Assembly: GCA_013362195.1 (NCBI GenBank)
Contig: JABFWM010000369.1
Location: 1 to 6,804, forward strand
Direction of reading: 5' to 3'
Length of the DNA: 6,804 bases
Origin: Acidobacteriota bacterium
GTDB taxonomy: Bacteria > Acidobacteriota > Vicinamibacteria > Vicinamibacterales > 2-12-FULL-66-21
Shown: positions 1 to 6,450 of the stretch, piece by piece
Layout: every line of letters starts with the position of its first letter
How positions within the stretch are numbered: the stretch's first letter is position 1
Notes under the pieces: generated by a model
The model's input: only the letters and a program-made list of their open reading frames with translations
Databases searched by the model: none
Told to the model about the DNA's origin: nothing
Program-made: the position numbers and the translations under genes

Positions 1-1
1 C

Positions 2-1018
2 AAGAAACCCAAGGAGACCGCGCGCAAGATGCTGCGGATGGTGGAGACCATCAACACGCAGCAGTTCGAGGGGCGTCAGCAGGTGACCTGCACGACGTGT
101 CATCACGGCAGCAATCGTCCGGATCGCAATACGGTGGTCGCGAGCGAGATGACGCCGGGCGAAGCCGCGGCCGCGCAGCGGGCGTCCGCGGCGCGGCAGG
201 ATCTTTCCGGCCGCGGCCGGCCCGGTGAAGGCGGACCGGGGCGTGGCGCGCCGGGCGCCGATGGCGCGCGAGGACAGCAGCCGCCTGCAGTTCCGGAAGG
301 CGCACGCACCGCCGGCGCCGGTGGACGCGACAGCCAGGCGGAGCCCGCGGAGCCGCCGCCGCCGGCAGAATCCGTTGACGATGTGCTCGACAAGTACGTG
401 CAGGCGCTGGGCGGACACGACGCCGTGGCGCAGGCGAAGACGCGCGTGATGCGCGGCACTGCGACCGCGCGCGATCTGCAGCAGGCGCCGATCACCGTGC
501 AGGAAAAAGCGACCGGCGAATACCGCATCGATACCGAAGGGCGCCAGGGCACCCAGACGCGCGCGTTCGACGGCAAGCGCGCGTGGATGCAGATGCCGAA
601 CGGCGTGCGCGACGTCGAAGGAGTGAACGCGCAGCAGATTACGCGCCTCGCCGATCTCGGGCTGCCGCTCACCGCGAAGGCGAGGTATGAGCATCTCCGT
701 TCGGCGCGATACGGCAGCATCGACGGCGCGCCGACGATCGTGCTCATCGGATCGCCGGCAGCCAACGTCACGGAGTGGCTGCACTTCGATCGGACGACCG
801 GGCTGCTGGCGCGGCGCAACATCTTCACCCGCACGGCCCTGGGCCAGCTGCAGGAGCAGGTGGACTACGGCGACTATCGCGACGTGTCCGGCGTCAAGCT
901 GCCGTTCCAGGTCCGCTACGCGACCTGGAACAGCGTCAGCACGCAGCGGTTCACCGATGTGAAGGTGAACGCGCCGATCGACGACGGGCAGTTCGCCAGG
1001 CCAGCGGCGACGCGGTGA
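2..1018 (+). CDS. c-type heme domain protein with C-terminal lipoprotein-like beta domain (5' partial)
   Basis: The frame is open from base 2, and the helix before the heme motif (KETARKMLRMVETIN) begins ahead of the first ATG at 29, so the true start lies upstream of the window. Of the 338 visible residues, a CTTCHHG heme-binding motif (C30, C33, H34) matches the second heme site of reaction-centre-cytochrome-like proteins; an earlier CxxCH would be expected outside the window. Residues about 40-123 form a Pro/Gly/Ala/Arg-rich, probably disordered linker. From about residue 125 (VDDVLDKYVQALGG) a beta-rich domain resembles the LolA/LppX-type outer-membrane lipoprotein fold, with EWLHFDRTTGLLARR and VDYGDYRDVSGVKLPF as recognisable family segments. 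By family it should be exported and work in the periplasm, perhaps in electron transfer; its exact role is unknown. The stop is at 1016-1018. It appears transcriptionally separate from the sugar genes, because a promoter lies in the gap after it. Confidence 0.8.
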   Translation, partial: KKPKETARKMLRMVETINTQQFEGRQQVTCTTCHHGSNRPDRNTVVASEMTPGEAAAAQRASAARQDLSGRGRPGEGGPGRGAPGADGARGQQPPAVPEGARTAGAGGRDSQAEPAEPPPPAESVDDVLDKYVQALGGHDAVAQAKTRVMRGTATARDLQQAPITVQEKATGEYRIDTEGRQGTQTRAFDGKRAWMQMPNGVRDVEGVNAQQITRLADLGLPLTAKARYEHLRSARYGSIDGAPTIVLIGSPAANVTEWLHFDRTTGLLARRNIFTRTALGQLQEQVDYGDYRDVSGVKLPFQVRYATWNSVSTQRFTDVKVNAPIDDGQFARPAATR

Positions 1019-1086
1019 ACATCGCCGCGCCCCGGGTGGCGCGCGCGCGCAGCCGTGCGATGACTTGCGGGCAACACGACTGTTGT

Positions 1087-1122
1087 CCTTCGTGATCTTC
1101 GTGGACGTCGTGGTCTCCGGGA
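1087..1122. repeat. Degenerate 9-bp tandem repeat (consensus near TCTTCGTGG)
   Basis: Four consecutive 9-base units can be laid out: CCTTCGTGA, TCTTCGTGG, ACGTCGTGG and TCTCCGGGA. The first three share the core TCGTG and the fourth is decayed. On the minus strand the units read like CCACGAAGA, which translates to His-Glu/Asp-rich dipeptides. From memory, similar CCACGAAG-type arrays are scattered between genes in some Acidobacteriota, Planctomycetes and Verrucomicrobia. No function is assigned; the small copy number makes chance or decay possible. Confidence 0.5.
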
Positions 1123-1136
1123 TGAGCCGCCCAGCC

Positions 1137-1165
1137 GTGACAGCGACTGACGTTGGACTTATAGT
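1137..1165 (+). promoter_or_regulatory. Sigma70-type promoter, probably giving a leaderless GH2 transcript
   Basis: A -35 box GTGACA (1137-1142, five of six to TTGACA) and a -10 box TATAGT (1160-1165, five of six to TATAAT) are separated by exactly 17 bases. Transcription would be expected to begin about 6-8 bases after the -10 box, near 1172. That is one or two bases before the GH2 ATG at 1174, so the mRNA would have essentially no 5' leader. The lack of a clear Shine-Dalgarno sequence before this ATG fits. It is probably the promoter for GH2-galK and perhaps the genes beyond. Confidence 0.55.
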
Positions 1166-1173
1166 GAGAGCGC

Positions 1174-3030
1174 ATGCCGCCTCGTAACGCCCTCCTGGAG
1201 ATCGATGAATTCGGCCGCGGGTACCCCCGCCCTCAGCTCGTCAGAAACGACTGGTTGTCGCTCAACGGTGAGTGGGAGTTCGCGATCGATCGGGCAGACG
1301 CGTGGCACCGACCCGCGGACGTGACCTGGTCGTCGCGCATTCGCGTGCCGTTCGCGCCGGAAGTGCCGGCGGGCGGCATCAACGACACGTCGTTCTTCCG
1401 CACCTGCTGGTACCGCCGCAGCGTCCCGATCGCGCGGCCCGCCGACGGATCGCGGCTCCGCCTGCACTTTGGCGCCGTCGATTACGAGGCCACCGTGTGG
1501 GCCAACGGGCAGCTCCTCGGCACGCACCAGGGCGGCTATACGCCGTTCTCGTTCGACGTGACCGATTGCCTGAGCGGCGGACCGCTCGAGATCATCGTCC
1601 GCGCCGACGACGATCCGCAGGACCTGACCAAGCCGCGCGGCAAACAGGACTGGCAACTCGAGCCGCATTCGATCTGGTATCCACGCACGAGCGGCATCTG
1701 GCAGACGGTCTGGCTCGAGACGCTGCCCTCGACGTGGATCGAGTCGCTGCGGTGGACGCCGAACCTCGAACGCTGGGAGATCTCGATCGAGGCGCGCCTC
1801 GCGGGCATCCGCCGCGAGGGACTGCGCCTGCGCGTCCACCTCACGTCCGCGAACGGCACCATTGCCGACGACACCTACACCGTCATCAACGAGGAAGTGC
1901 ACCGGCGCATCGCCCTCTCCGATCCCGGCATCGACGACTATCGCAACGAGCTGCTGTGGAGTCCCGAGAAGCCGACGCTCGTGCAGGCGGAGCTGCAGTT
2001 GTGGGGCGAACGCGGCGAGTTGATCGATGCGATCGGCAGCTACACGGCGCTGCGCGCCGTTGCGACGCAGCGCGACCGGTTCGTCCTGAACAACCGCCCC
2101 TATCCGCTGCGCCTCGTTCTCGATCAGGGCTACTGGCCCGAGGGCGGTCAGACCGCCCCTGACGATCGCGCGTTGAGGGCGGACGTCGAGCTCGCGAAGC
2201 GTATGGGGTTCAACGGCGTCCGCAAACATCAGAAGATCGAGGACCCGCGCTTCCTGTACTGGGCGGACGTGCTCGGCCTGCTCGTCTGGGGCGAGATGCC
2301 GAGCGCCTACCGGTTCACGCCGCAGTCGGTGGATCGGGTGATGAACGAATGGAAGGCCGCGGTCGGCCGCGATTACAGCCATCCGTGCATCATGGCGTGG
2401 GTGCCGATCAACGAGTCGTGGGGCGTTCCGAACCTTCCCGACAACCCCGCCGAGCGGCACTACGTGCAGGCGCTCTACCACCTGACGCACACCCTCGATC
2501 CGACCCGCCCCGTCATCGGCAACGACGGCTGGGAAAGCGTCGCCACCGACATCGTCGGCATCCACGATTACGATCACGATCCCGAGCGGATCGCGCGCCG
2601 CTATCACGCGGATCAGGAGATCCCGCGCATTTTCCGGCGCGAGCGTCCCGGCGGGCGCCTGCTCGTCATCGAAGGGGAGCGCCACGCGGAGCTGCCAATC
2701 GTGCTGTCGGAATTCGGCGGCATCGCGCTCAGCGCGGAGGGCGGCGCGTGGGGCTATTCGCGCGCGGCCGCGCCCGACGATTTCGGCCGGCGCTACGAAG
2801 CGCTGATGCGCGCCGTGCACTCGATCGGGATCTTCACCGGGTTCTGCTATACGCAGTTCATCGACACGTATCAGGAAGCCAACGGGCTGCTCTATGCGGA
2901 TCGGCGGCCCAAGATCCCGATCGAGCGGATCGCGCGGGCGACGCGCGGCCTCGATCTCCCGCCGAGCGCCGTCGAGCCTCCCGAGTCGCGTCAGGCCCAG
3001 GCGCTCGCGGAAGAAGCCGGACGCGCGTGA
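1174..3030 (+). CDS. Glycoside hydrolase family 2 enzyme (beta-galactosidase-like, substrate uncertain)
   Basis: This 618-residue protein has the GH2 order: an N-terminal sugar-binding jelly-roll (about 20-185, with LNGEWEFAID, VWANGQLLGTHQGGYTPF and the SGIWQTVWLE segment), an immunoglobulin-like middle domain (about 186-295) and a TIM barrel (about 300-600). The proposed acid/base is E414 in PINESWG and the nucleophile is E513 in LSEFGG. GFNGVRKHQ (residues 345-353) and GFCYTQFIDTYQEANGLLY (from 556) are typical of a compact, roughly 600-residue subfamily. The N-x-K signature of beta-glucuronidases is absent near the C-terminus, and the Trp usual at the end of strand 8 in LacZ appears to be Tyr559. 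No signal peptide is seen, so it probably acts in the cytoplasm on an imported glycoside. The start at 1174 is supported by the promoter just upstream. The neighbouring galK favours a galactoside substrate, but that is inference. Confidence 0.88.
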   Translation: MPPRNALLEIDEFGRGYPRPQLVRNDWLSLNGEWEFAIDRADAWHRPADVTWSSRIRVPFAPEVPAGGINDTSFFRTCWYRRSVPIARPADGSRLRLHFGAVDYEATVWANGQLLGTHQGGYTPFSFDVTDCLSGGPLEIIVRADDDPQDLTKPRGKQDWQLEPHSIWYPRTSGIWQTVWLETLPSTWIESLRWTPNLERWEISIEARLAGIRREGLRLRVHLTSANGTIADDTYTVINEEVHRRIALSDPGIDDYRNELLWSPEKPTLVQAELQLWGERGELIDAIGSYTALRAVATQRDRFVLNNRPYPLRLVLDQGYWPEGGQTAPDDRALRADVELAKRMGFNGVRKHQKIEDPRFLYWADVLGLLVWGEMPSAYRFTPQSVDRVMNEWKAAVGRDYSHPCIMAWVPINESWGVPNLPDNPAERHYVQALYHLTHTLDPTRPVIGNDGWESVATDIVGIHDYDHDPERIARRYHADQEIPRIFRRERPGGRLLVIEGERHAELPIVLSEFGGIALSAEGGAWGYSRAAAPDDFGRRYEALMRAVHSIGIFTGFCYTQFIDTYQEANGLLYADRRPKIPIERIARATRGLDLPPSAVEPPESRQAQALAEEAGRA

Positions 3031-4109
3031 CGTTTGCGGAGCTCTACGGCCGATCGGCGACGGCGCGAGGCGAAGCGCCCGGCCGCGTCAACCTGATTGG
3101 CGAGCACACCGACTACAACGGCGGGTTCGTGCTGCCGGCGGCGATTCCGCGTCGCACGATCGTCGAGATCGCGCCGCGCGGCGATCGCGGCGTCCGCGCG
3201 TGGAGCGCCGAGTTCCCCGAGAGCGGGACGACCGCCTACACGCTCGGCGACGAGCGGCGCCGGCACGACTGGATCGACTACGTGCAGGGGCTCACCGCGG
3301 TGCTCGCGGCCGACGGCCTGCAACAGGGCTTCGACGCGCGGATCGAATCGACGGTGCCGCTCGGCAGCGGCCTCTCGTCGAGCGCCTCGCTCGAGATCGC
3401 GCTGGGCCGCGCGGTCCGCGACGCGTTCGCGCTCGCGCTCGACGATGTGACGCTGGCGATCCGGGCACGGCGGGTCGAGACCGATTTCGTCGGCGCGCCG
3501 GTCGGCATCATGGACCAGATGGCGTGCAGCCTGGCCGACACGACGTCGGCGCTGTTTCTCGACACGCGGACGCTCGAGTACTCGCGCGTGCCGCTGCCGC
3601 CGGCGGCCGCGCTGATCGTGATCGAGTCGGGCGTGACCCATCGTCACGCGGGCGGCGAATACAAGACGCGGCGCGACGAATGCGCGCAAGCCGCGGCACG
3701 GCTCGGCGTGCACGAACTGCGTGACGTCGGGCCGGATGAGCTCGCGCGTGTCGACGCGCTCCCCGAACCGCTCAACCGCCGCGCGCGTCACGTCGTCACC
3801 GAAAATGCGCGCGTGCTCGAAACGGTCGACGCGTTGAAACGCGGCGACCTGCCGGCCGTGGGCGAGTTGTTCCTGGCCTCGCACGCCTCGATGCGCGACG
3901 ACTTCCAGATTTCAGTGCCGCCGATCGATGCCCTCGTCGAGGTCGCTCGCGGCGTACAAGGCGTGTACGGTGTGCGTCTGACCGGTGGCGGGTTCGGCGG
4001 CTCAATAGTCGCGCTGGCCGATCGCGCACGTGCGAGCGCGGCCGCAGAGCGCATCGTTCAGGCCCACAATCGCGCGCATCAGGCGTCCGCGCGCGTGCTC
4101 GTCCCGTAG
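3027..4109 (+). CDS. galK: Galactokinase (GHMP kinase family)
   Basis: It transfers phosphate from ATP to galactose, giving galactose-1-phosphate, the first Leloir step, in the cytoplasm. The 360-residue product carries all three GHMP/galactokinase signatures: GRVNLIGEHTDYNGG (R20, E26, H27 and D29 at the sugar site), the ATP-binding loop PLGSGLSSSASLE (residues 111-123) and the C-terminal LTGGGFGGS (318-326). D163 in VGIMDQ is the expected catalytic aspartate, and Y212 in GGEY matches the conserved sugar-site tyrosine. Length is slightly below that of E. coli GalK (382). The start is the GTG at 3027: it places the signature at the usual distance from the N-terminus, and its last two bases are shared with the GH2 TGA, a 4-base overlap suggesting translational coupling. 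A longer open frame back to 2349 only shadows GH2. A related GHMP sugar kinase acting on another hexose is the main alternative. Confidence 0.92.
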   Translation: MTFAELYGRSATARGEAPGRVNLIGEHTDYNGGFVLPAAIPRRTIVEIAPRGDRGVRAWSAEFPESGTTAYTLGDERRRHDWIDYVQGLTAVLAADGLQQGFDARIESTVPLGSGLSSSASLEIALGRAVRDAFALALDDVTLAIRARRVETDFVGAPVGIMDQMACSLADTTSALFLDTRTLEYSRVPLPPAAALIVIESGVTHRHAGGEYKTRRDECAQAAARLGVHELRDVGPDELARVDALPEPLNRRARHVVTENARVLETVDALKRGDLPAVGELFLASHASMRDDFQISVPPIDALVEVARGVQGVYGVRLTGGGFGGSIVALADRARASAAAERIVQAHNRAHQASARVLVP

Positions 4110-4132
4110 CCGCGTCCCGGCGCCGGTGCGGC
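4109..4132 (+). terminator. Possible weak GC-rich hairpin after galK
   Basis: GCCGC (4109-4113) and GCGGC (4128-4132) can pair, enclosing the palindrome CCGGCGCCGG (4117-4126). A short T-rich stretch (TGTTTCTT, 4134-4141) follows. The inner stem is imperfect, the T-tract is interrupted, and the element touches both the galK stop and the first possible glycosyltransferase ATG. It could attenuate transcription or merely reflect GC-rich sequence; the call is weak. Confidence 0.2.
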
Positions 4133-5377
4133 ATGTTTCTTGGAACATTGCCGCTCATGACCATGGCTCCGCCCGGCTGTGGGCGCGATATCCTGTGCTT
4201 TTCTCACCTCCGTTGGAATTTCGTTTATCAACGTCCCCAACACCTTCTCAGTCGCTGCGCCCGTGACCGGCGCGTGTTCTTCTTCGAAGAACCGTTGTTC
4301 GACGCTCCAGACGATCCTCATCTGACGACCAGCGTCGATCGCAGCGGCGTAGTCGCGGTCGTGCCGCACTTGCGCGCCGCAGAGGATGCCACGGCGAACG
4401 CGGCCGCGCTGCGATCCCTGCTCCATGGGGTGATGGCGGCGGAGCACATCCGTCCGGAGGTGCTGTGGTACTACACGCCGATGGCGCTCGCGTTCAGCGA
4501 TCACCTCGACGCGCCGGTCGTCGTCTACGACTGCATGGACGAACTCTCCGGATTCGCCGGCGCGCCGGCCGGCCTGCTCGACGCGGAGCAGGCGCTGCTC
4601 GCGCGCGCGCACGTCGTGTTCACCGGCGGGCGCAGCTTGTGGGAAGCGAAGCGGCACCGCCACGGCAACATTCACGCGTTCCCCAGCAGCGTCGACGTCG
4701 CGCACTTCGCGCGCGCACGCACGCGGACCGGCGCCGATCCCGAGGACCAGGCGTCGATCCCGCGGCCGCGTCTCGGCTTCTGCGGCGTGATCGACGAGCG
4801 CTTCGATCGCGAGCTGCTGGCCGGCGTCGCGGCGCTTCGTCCGGCGTGGCAGTTCGTCGTCATCGGGCCGATCGTGAAGATCGATCCGGCGACGTTGCCG
4901 CGCGCGGCCAACATTCATTACCTCGGGCCGAAGTCGTACGACGTGCTGCCGGACTATCTCGCCGGATGGGACGTCGCGCTGCTCCCGTTCGCGCGCAACG
5001 ACGCGACGCGGTACATCAGCCCGACGAAGACGCCGGAGTATCTCGCCGCCGGCTGTCCGGTGGTGTCGACCTCGATTCGCGACGTGGTGCGCCCCTACGG
5101 CGAACTGCGGCTCGCGCACATCGCCGATGACCCCGCCGCGTTCGTGGCGGCCTGCGATCTCGCGCTGCGGGAAGATCCGCACGAGCGCCGGCGCACCGCG
5201 GACGCGCTCCTCGCCCGCACGTCGTGGGATGCGACGTGGGCGGCGATGGCCACCCTCATTGCCCAGATCCCCCGAAAGGACTCCTCCCCATGTTCGATTA
5301 CCTCGTCGTTGGTGCCGGGTTCGCCGGAGCGGTCATGGCCGAACGCCTCGCCGCCGGCTCCGGCAAGAAGGTGCTGA
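4133..5377 (+). CDS. GT-B fold glycosyltransferase (GT4-like), candidate galactofuranosyl or hexosyl transferase
   Basis: The protein has 414 residues from the first ATG. The N-terminal Rossmann half opens with DILCFSHLRWNFVYQRPQHLL and includes VVYDCMDELSGF; the C-terminal half starts near PRLGFCGVIDERFD and holds SPTKTPEYLAAGCPVVST (residues 296-313, E302 in the donor-binding E-x7-E-like region). This pattern belongs to family-1/4-type retaining transferases often found beside glf. No signal peptide or membrane helix is evident, so it probably works at the cytoplasmic face on a surface glycan. In-frame ATGs at 4157 and 4163 are equally plausible starts; none has a convincing Shine-Dalgarno. 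The recognisable fold ends near residue 380, and the last 29 or so residues are read from the beginning of glf in another frame, which is unusual. The first part of the gene is strikingly less GC-rich than its surroundings. Donor and acceptor are not determinable here; use of UDP-galactofuranose is inferred from glf. Confidence 0.82.
   Translation: MFLGTLPLMTMAPPGCGRDILCFSHLRWNFVYQRPQHLLSRCARDRRVFFFEEPLFDAPDDPHLTTSVDRSGVVAVVPHLRAAEDATANAAALRSLLHGVMAAEHIRPEVLWYYTPMALAFSDHLDAPVVVYDCMDELSGFAGAPAGLLDAEQALLARAHVVFTGGRSLWEAKRHRHGNIHAFPSSVDVAHFARARTRTGADPEDQASIPRPRLGFCGVIDERFDRELLAGVAALRPAWQFVVIGPIVKIDPATLPRAANIHYLGPKSYDVLPDYLAGWDVALLPFARNDATRYISPTKTPEYLAAGCPVVSTSIRDVVRPYGELRLAHIADDPAAFVAACDLALREDPHERRRTADALLARTSWDATWAAMATLIAQIPRKDSSPCSITSSLVPGSPERSWPNASPPAPARRC
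5274..5280 (+). promoter_or_regulatory. Shine-Dalgarno sequence for glf
   Basis: GAAAGGA ends 9 bases before the ATG at 5290, an ideal spacing. It decides the glf start over the in-frame ATG at 5224, which would add 22 residues with no FAD-family similarity. It lies inside the glycosyltransferase reading frame and is the clearest ribosome-binding site in the window. Confidence 0.75.
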
Positions 5378-6411
5378 TCGTCGACAAACGCCCGCACATC
5401 GGCGGCAACGCCTACGATCACTATGACGAGGCCGGGATCCTCGTGCACAAGTACGGGCCGCACATCTTCCATACGAACTCGCGGGAGGTGTTCGACTATC
5501 TCTCGCGGTTCACCGGGTGGCGCCCCTACCAGCATCGCGTGCGCGCGTGCGTGGACGGCCAGCTGCTGCCGATCCCCATCAACCTCGATACGATCAACCT
5601 GCTGTACGGGCTGAACCTCACGTCGTTTCAGCTCGACGAGTTCTTCCAGTCCGTCGCCGAGCCGCGATCGCAGATCCGCACCTCCGAGGACGTGATCGTC
5701 AGCAAGGTCGGGCGCGAGCTGTACGAGAAATTCTTCCGCAACTACACCCGCAAACAGTGGGACCTGGATCCGTCGGAGCTCGATGCCTCGGTCACCGCGC
5801 GGGTGCCGGTGCGGACAAACCGCGACGATCGCTACTTCTCGGACACCTACCAGGCGATGCCGCTGCACGGCTACAGCCGGATGTTCGAGCGCATGCTGAC
5901 CCATCCGAACATCAAGATCATGCTGAACACGGATTATCGGGAGATCGAGCAGGTGATCCCGTTCGGCGAGATGATCTACACCGGGCCGGTCGACGAGTAC
6001 TTCGACTTCCGCTTCGGCAAGCTGCCGTATCGATCGCTGGAATTCAGGTTCGAGACCTACGAACGTCCGGTGTTCCAGGACGCGCCGGTGGTCAACTACC
6101 CGAACGAGAATCCGTACACCCGGTGCACGGAGTTCAAGTACCTGACCGGGCAGGAGCACGCGAAGACGACGGTCGTCTACGAATATCCGCGCGGCGACGG
6201 CGATCCGTATTACCCGGTGCCGCGGCCCGAGAACGCGGCCATCTACCGTGAGTATCAGGCGCTGGCGGAACGCACGCCCGGCGTGCACTTCTGCGGGCGG
6301 CTGGCGACCTACAAGTACTACAACATGGATCAGGTCGTGGCGCAGTCGCTGACGCTGTACAAGACGCTCATCGGCGCCCGCCGTCCCCGCGCGATCGCGC
6401 AAACCGCGTGA
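5290..6411 (+). CDS. glf: UDP-galactopyranose mutase
   Basis: It interconverts UDP-galactopyranose and UDP-galactofuranose using reduced FAD, supplying the donor for galactofuranose-containing surface glycans. The 373-residue length is typical of bacterial Glf. The N-terminus has the FAD-binding GAGFAGAVMAE (residues 8-18) followed by HIGGNAYDHYD and HKYGPHIFHT. The substrate-binding region includes NYTRKQWDLDP (151-161) and RVPVRTNRDDRYFSD (171-185), where R175 matches one of the two diphosphate-contacting arginines; R278 in NPYTR matches the other. The C-terminal GRLATYKYYNMDQVV (336-350) closes the FAD site, with Y343 at the conserved active-site tyrosine and N345 where the E. coli-type enzyme has aspartate. 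The start at 5290 is fixed by a strong Shine-Dalgarno and by the usual MFDYLVVGAG opening. The gene begins 88 bases inside the glycosyltransferase frame, so the two are almost certainly co-transcribed. Confidence 0.96.
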   Translation: MFDYLVVGAGFAGAVMAERLAAGSGKKVLIVDKRPHIGGNAYDHYDEAGILVHKYGPHIFHTNSREVFDYLSRFTGWRPYQHRVRACVDGQLLPIPINLDTINLLYGLNLTSFQLDEFFQSVAEPRSQIRTSEDVIVSKVGRELYEKFFRNYTRKQWDLDPSELDASVTARVPVRTNRDDRYFSDTYQAMPLHGYSRMFERMLTHPNIKIMLNTDYREIEQVIPFGEMIYTGPVDEYFDFRFGKLPYRSLEFRFETYERPVFQDAPVVNYPNENPYTRCTEFKYLTGQEHAKTTVVYEYPRGDGDPYYPVPRPENAAIYREYQALAERTPGVHFCGRLATYKYYNMDQVVAQSLTLYKTLIGARRPRAIAQTA

Positions 6412-6425
6412 ACGGCAGTCCAGGA

Positions 6426-6450
6426 GAGCAGGAAATCCGATCTCCTGCTC
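6426..6450. terminator. Hairpin between convergent genes, candidate bidirectional terminator
   Basis: GAGCAGGA (6426-6433) and TCCTGCTC (6443-6450) form a perfect 8-bp stem with a 9-base loop, placed between the glf stop (6409-6411) and the stop of the minus-strand gene (TCA at 6449-6451). Its position between two converging genes suits a shared terminator. Neither side has a run of Ts, so it may act as an RNA 3'-end stabiliser or a Rho-assisted site instead. The right arm overlaps the stop codon of the minus-strand gene. Confidence 0.5.

Larger units (their letters stand above)
1019..1173. other. Intergenic region between cytochrome-like gene and GH2 gene
   Basis: This 155-base gap is the largest non-coding stretch. 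In order it holds a (GC)6 alternating run at 1039-1050, a small inverted repeat (CAACA at 1072-1076 and TGTTG at 1081-1085 around a 4-base loop, extendable by two G-C pairs across a bulge), a degenerate 9-bp tandem repeat at 1087-1122, and a sigma70-like promoter at 1137-1165. The inverted repeat has no T-tract, so I would not call it an intrinsic terminator with any confidence. No credible small gene is seen; the frames crossing it have unrelated, arginine-rich shadow composition. Confidence 0.6.

Noticed and set aside
103..834. 243-codon minus-strand open frame opposite the cytochrome-like gene
   Set aside because: Ser/Arg/Pro-rich antisense shadow with no domain; the plus-strand frame has the heme motif and the beta domain.
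1039..1050. (GC)6 alternating run as a Z-DNA or regulatory element
   Set aside because: Short alternating GC runs are common by chance in this GC-rich sequence (another lies in the glycosyltransferase gene), so no function is supported.
1070..1088. Intrinsic terminator after the cytochrome-like gene
   Set aside because: The stem is only 5 bp plus two pairs across a bulge and there is no T-tract after it.
951..1175. Small minus-strand gene across the intergenic gap
   Set aside because: Its His/Asp/Glu-rich middle comes from the 9-bp repeat, and the rest overlaps the end of the cytochrome-like gene without any motif.
1159..2820. 553-codon open frame on the minus strand opposite GH2
   Set aside because: It mirrors the GH2 codons in a GC-rich gene. 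The translation is Arg/Ala/Val/Asp-heavy with no recognisable domain, while the plus strand has full GH2 motifs.
2349..3026. Upstream in-frame extension of galK to an ATG at 2349
   Set aside because: This part lies out of frame inside GH2 catalytic codons and reads as low-complexity Arg/Ala sequence; the galactokinase signature fits a start at 3027.
4079..5182. 367-codon minus-strand open frame opposite the glycosyltransferase
   Set aside because: Arginine-rich shadow composition without motifs; the plus strand encodes a coherent GT-B protein.
5224..5289. Earlier ATG start for glf
   Set aside because: The extra 22 residues are not similar to Glf N-termini and have no Shine-Dalgarno; GAAAGGA is ideally placed for the ATG at 5290.
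5095..6402. 435-codon minus-strand open frame opposite glf
   Set aside because: Long only because GC-rich codons rarely give stops in this antisense frame; glf on the plus strand is certain.
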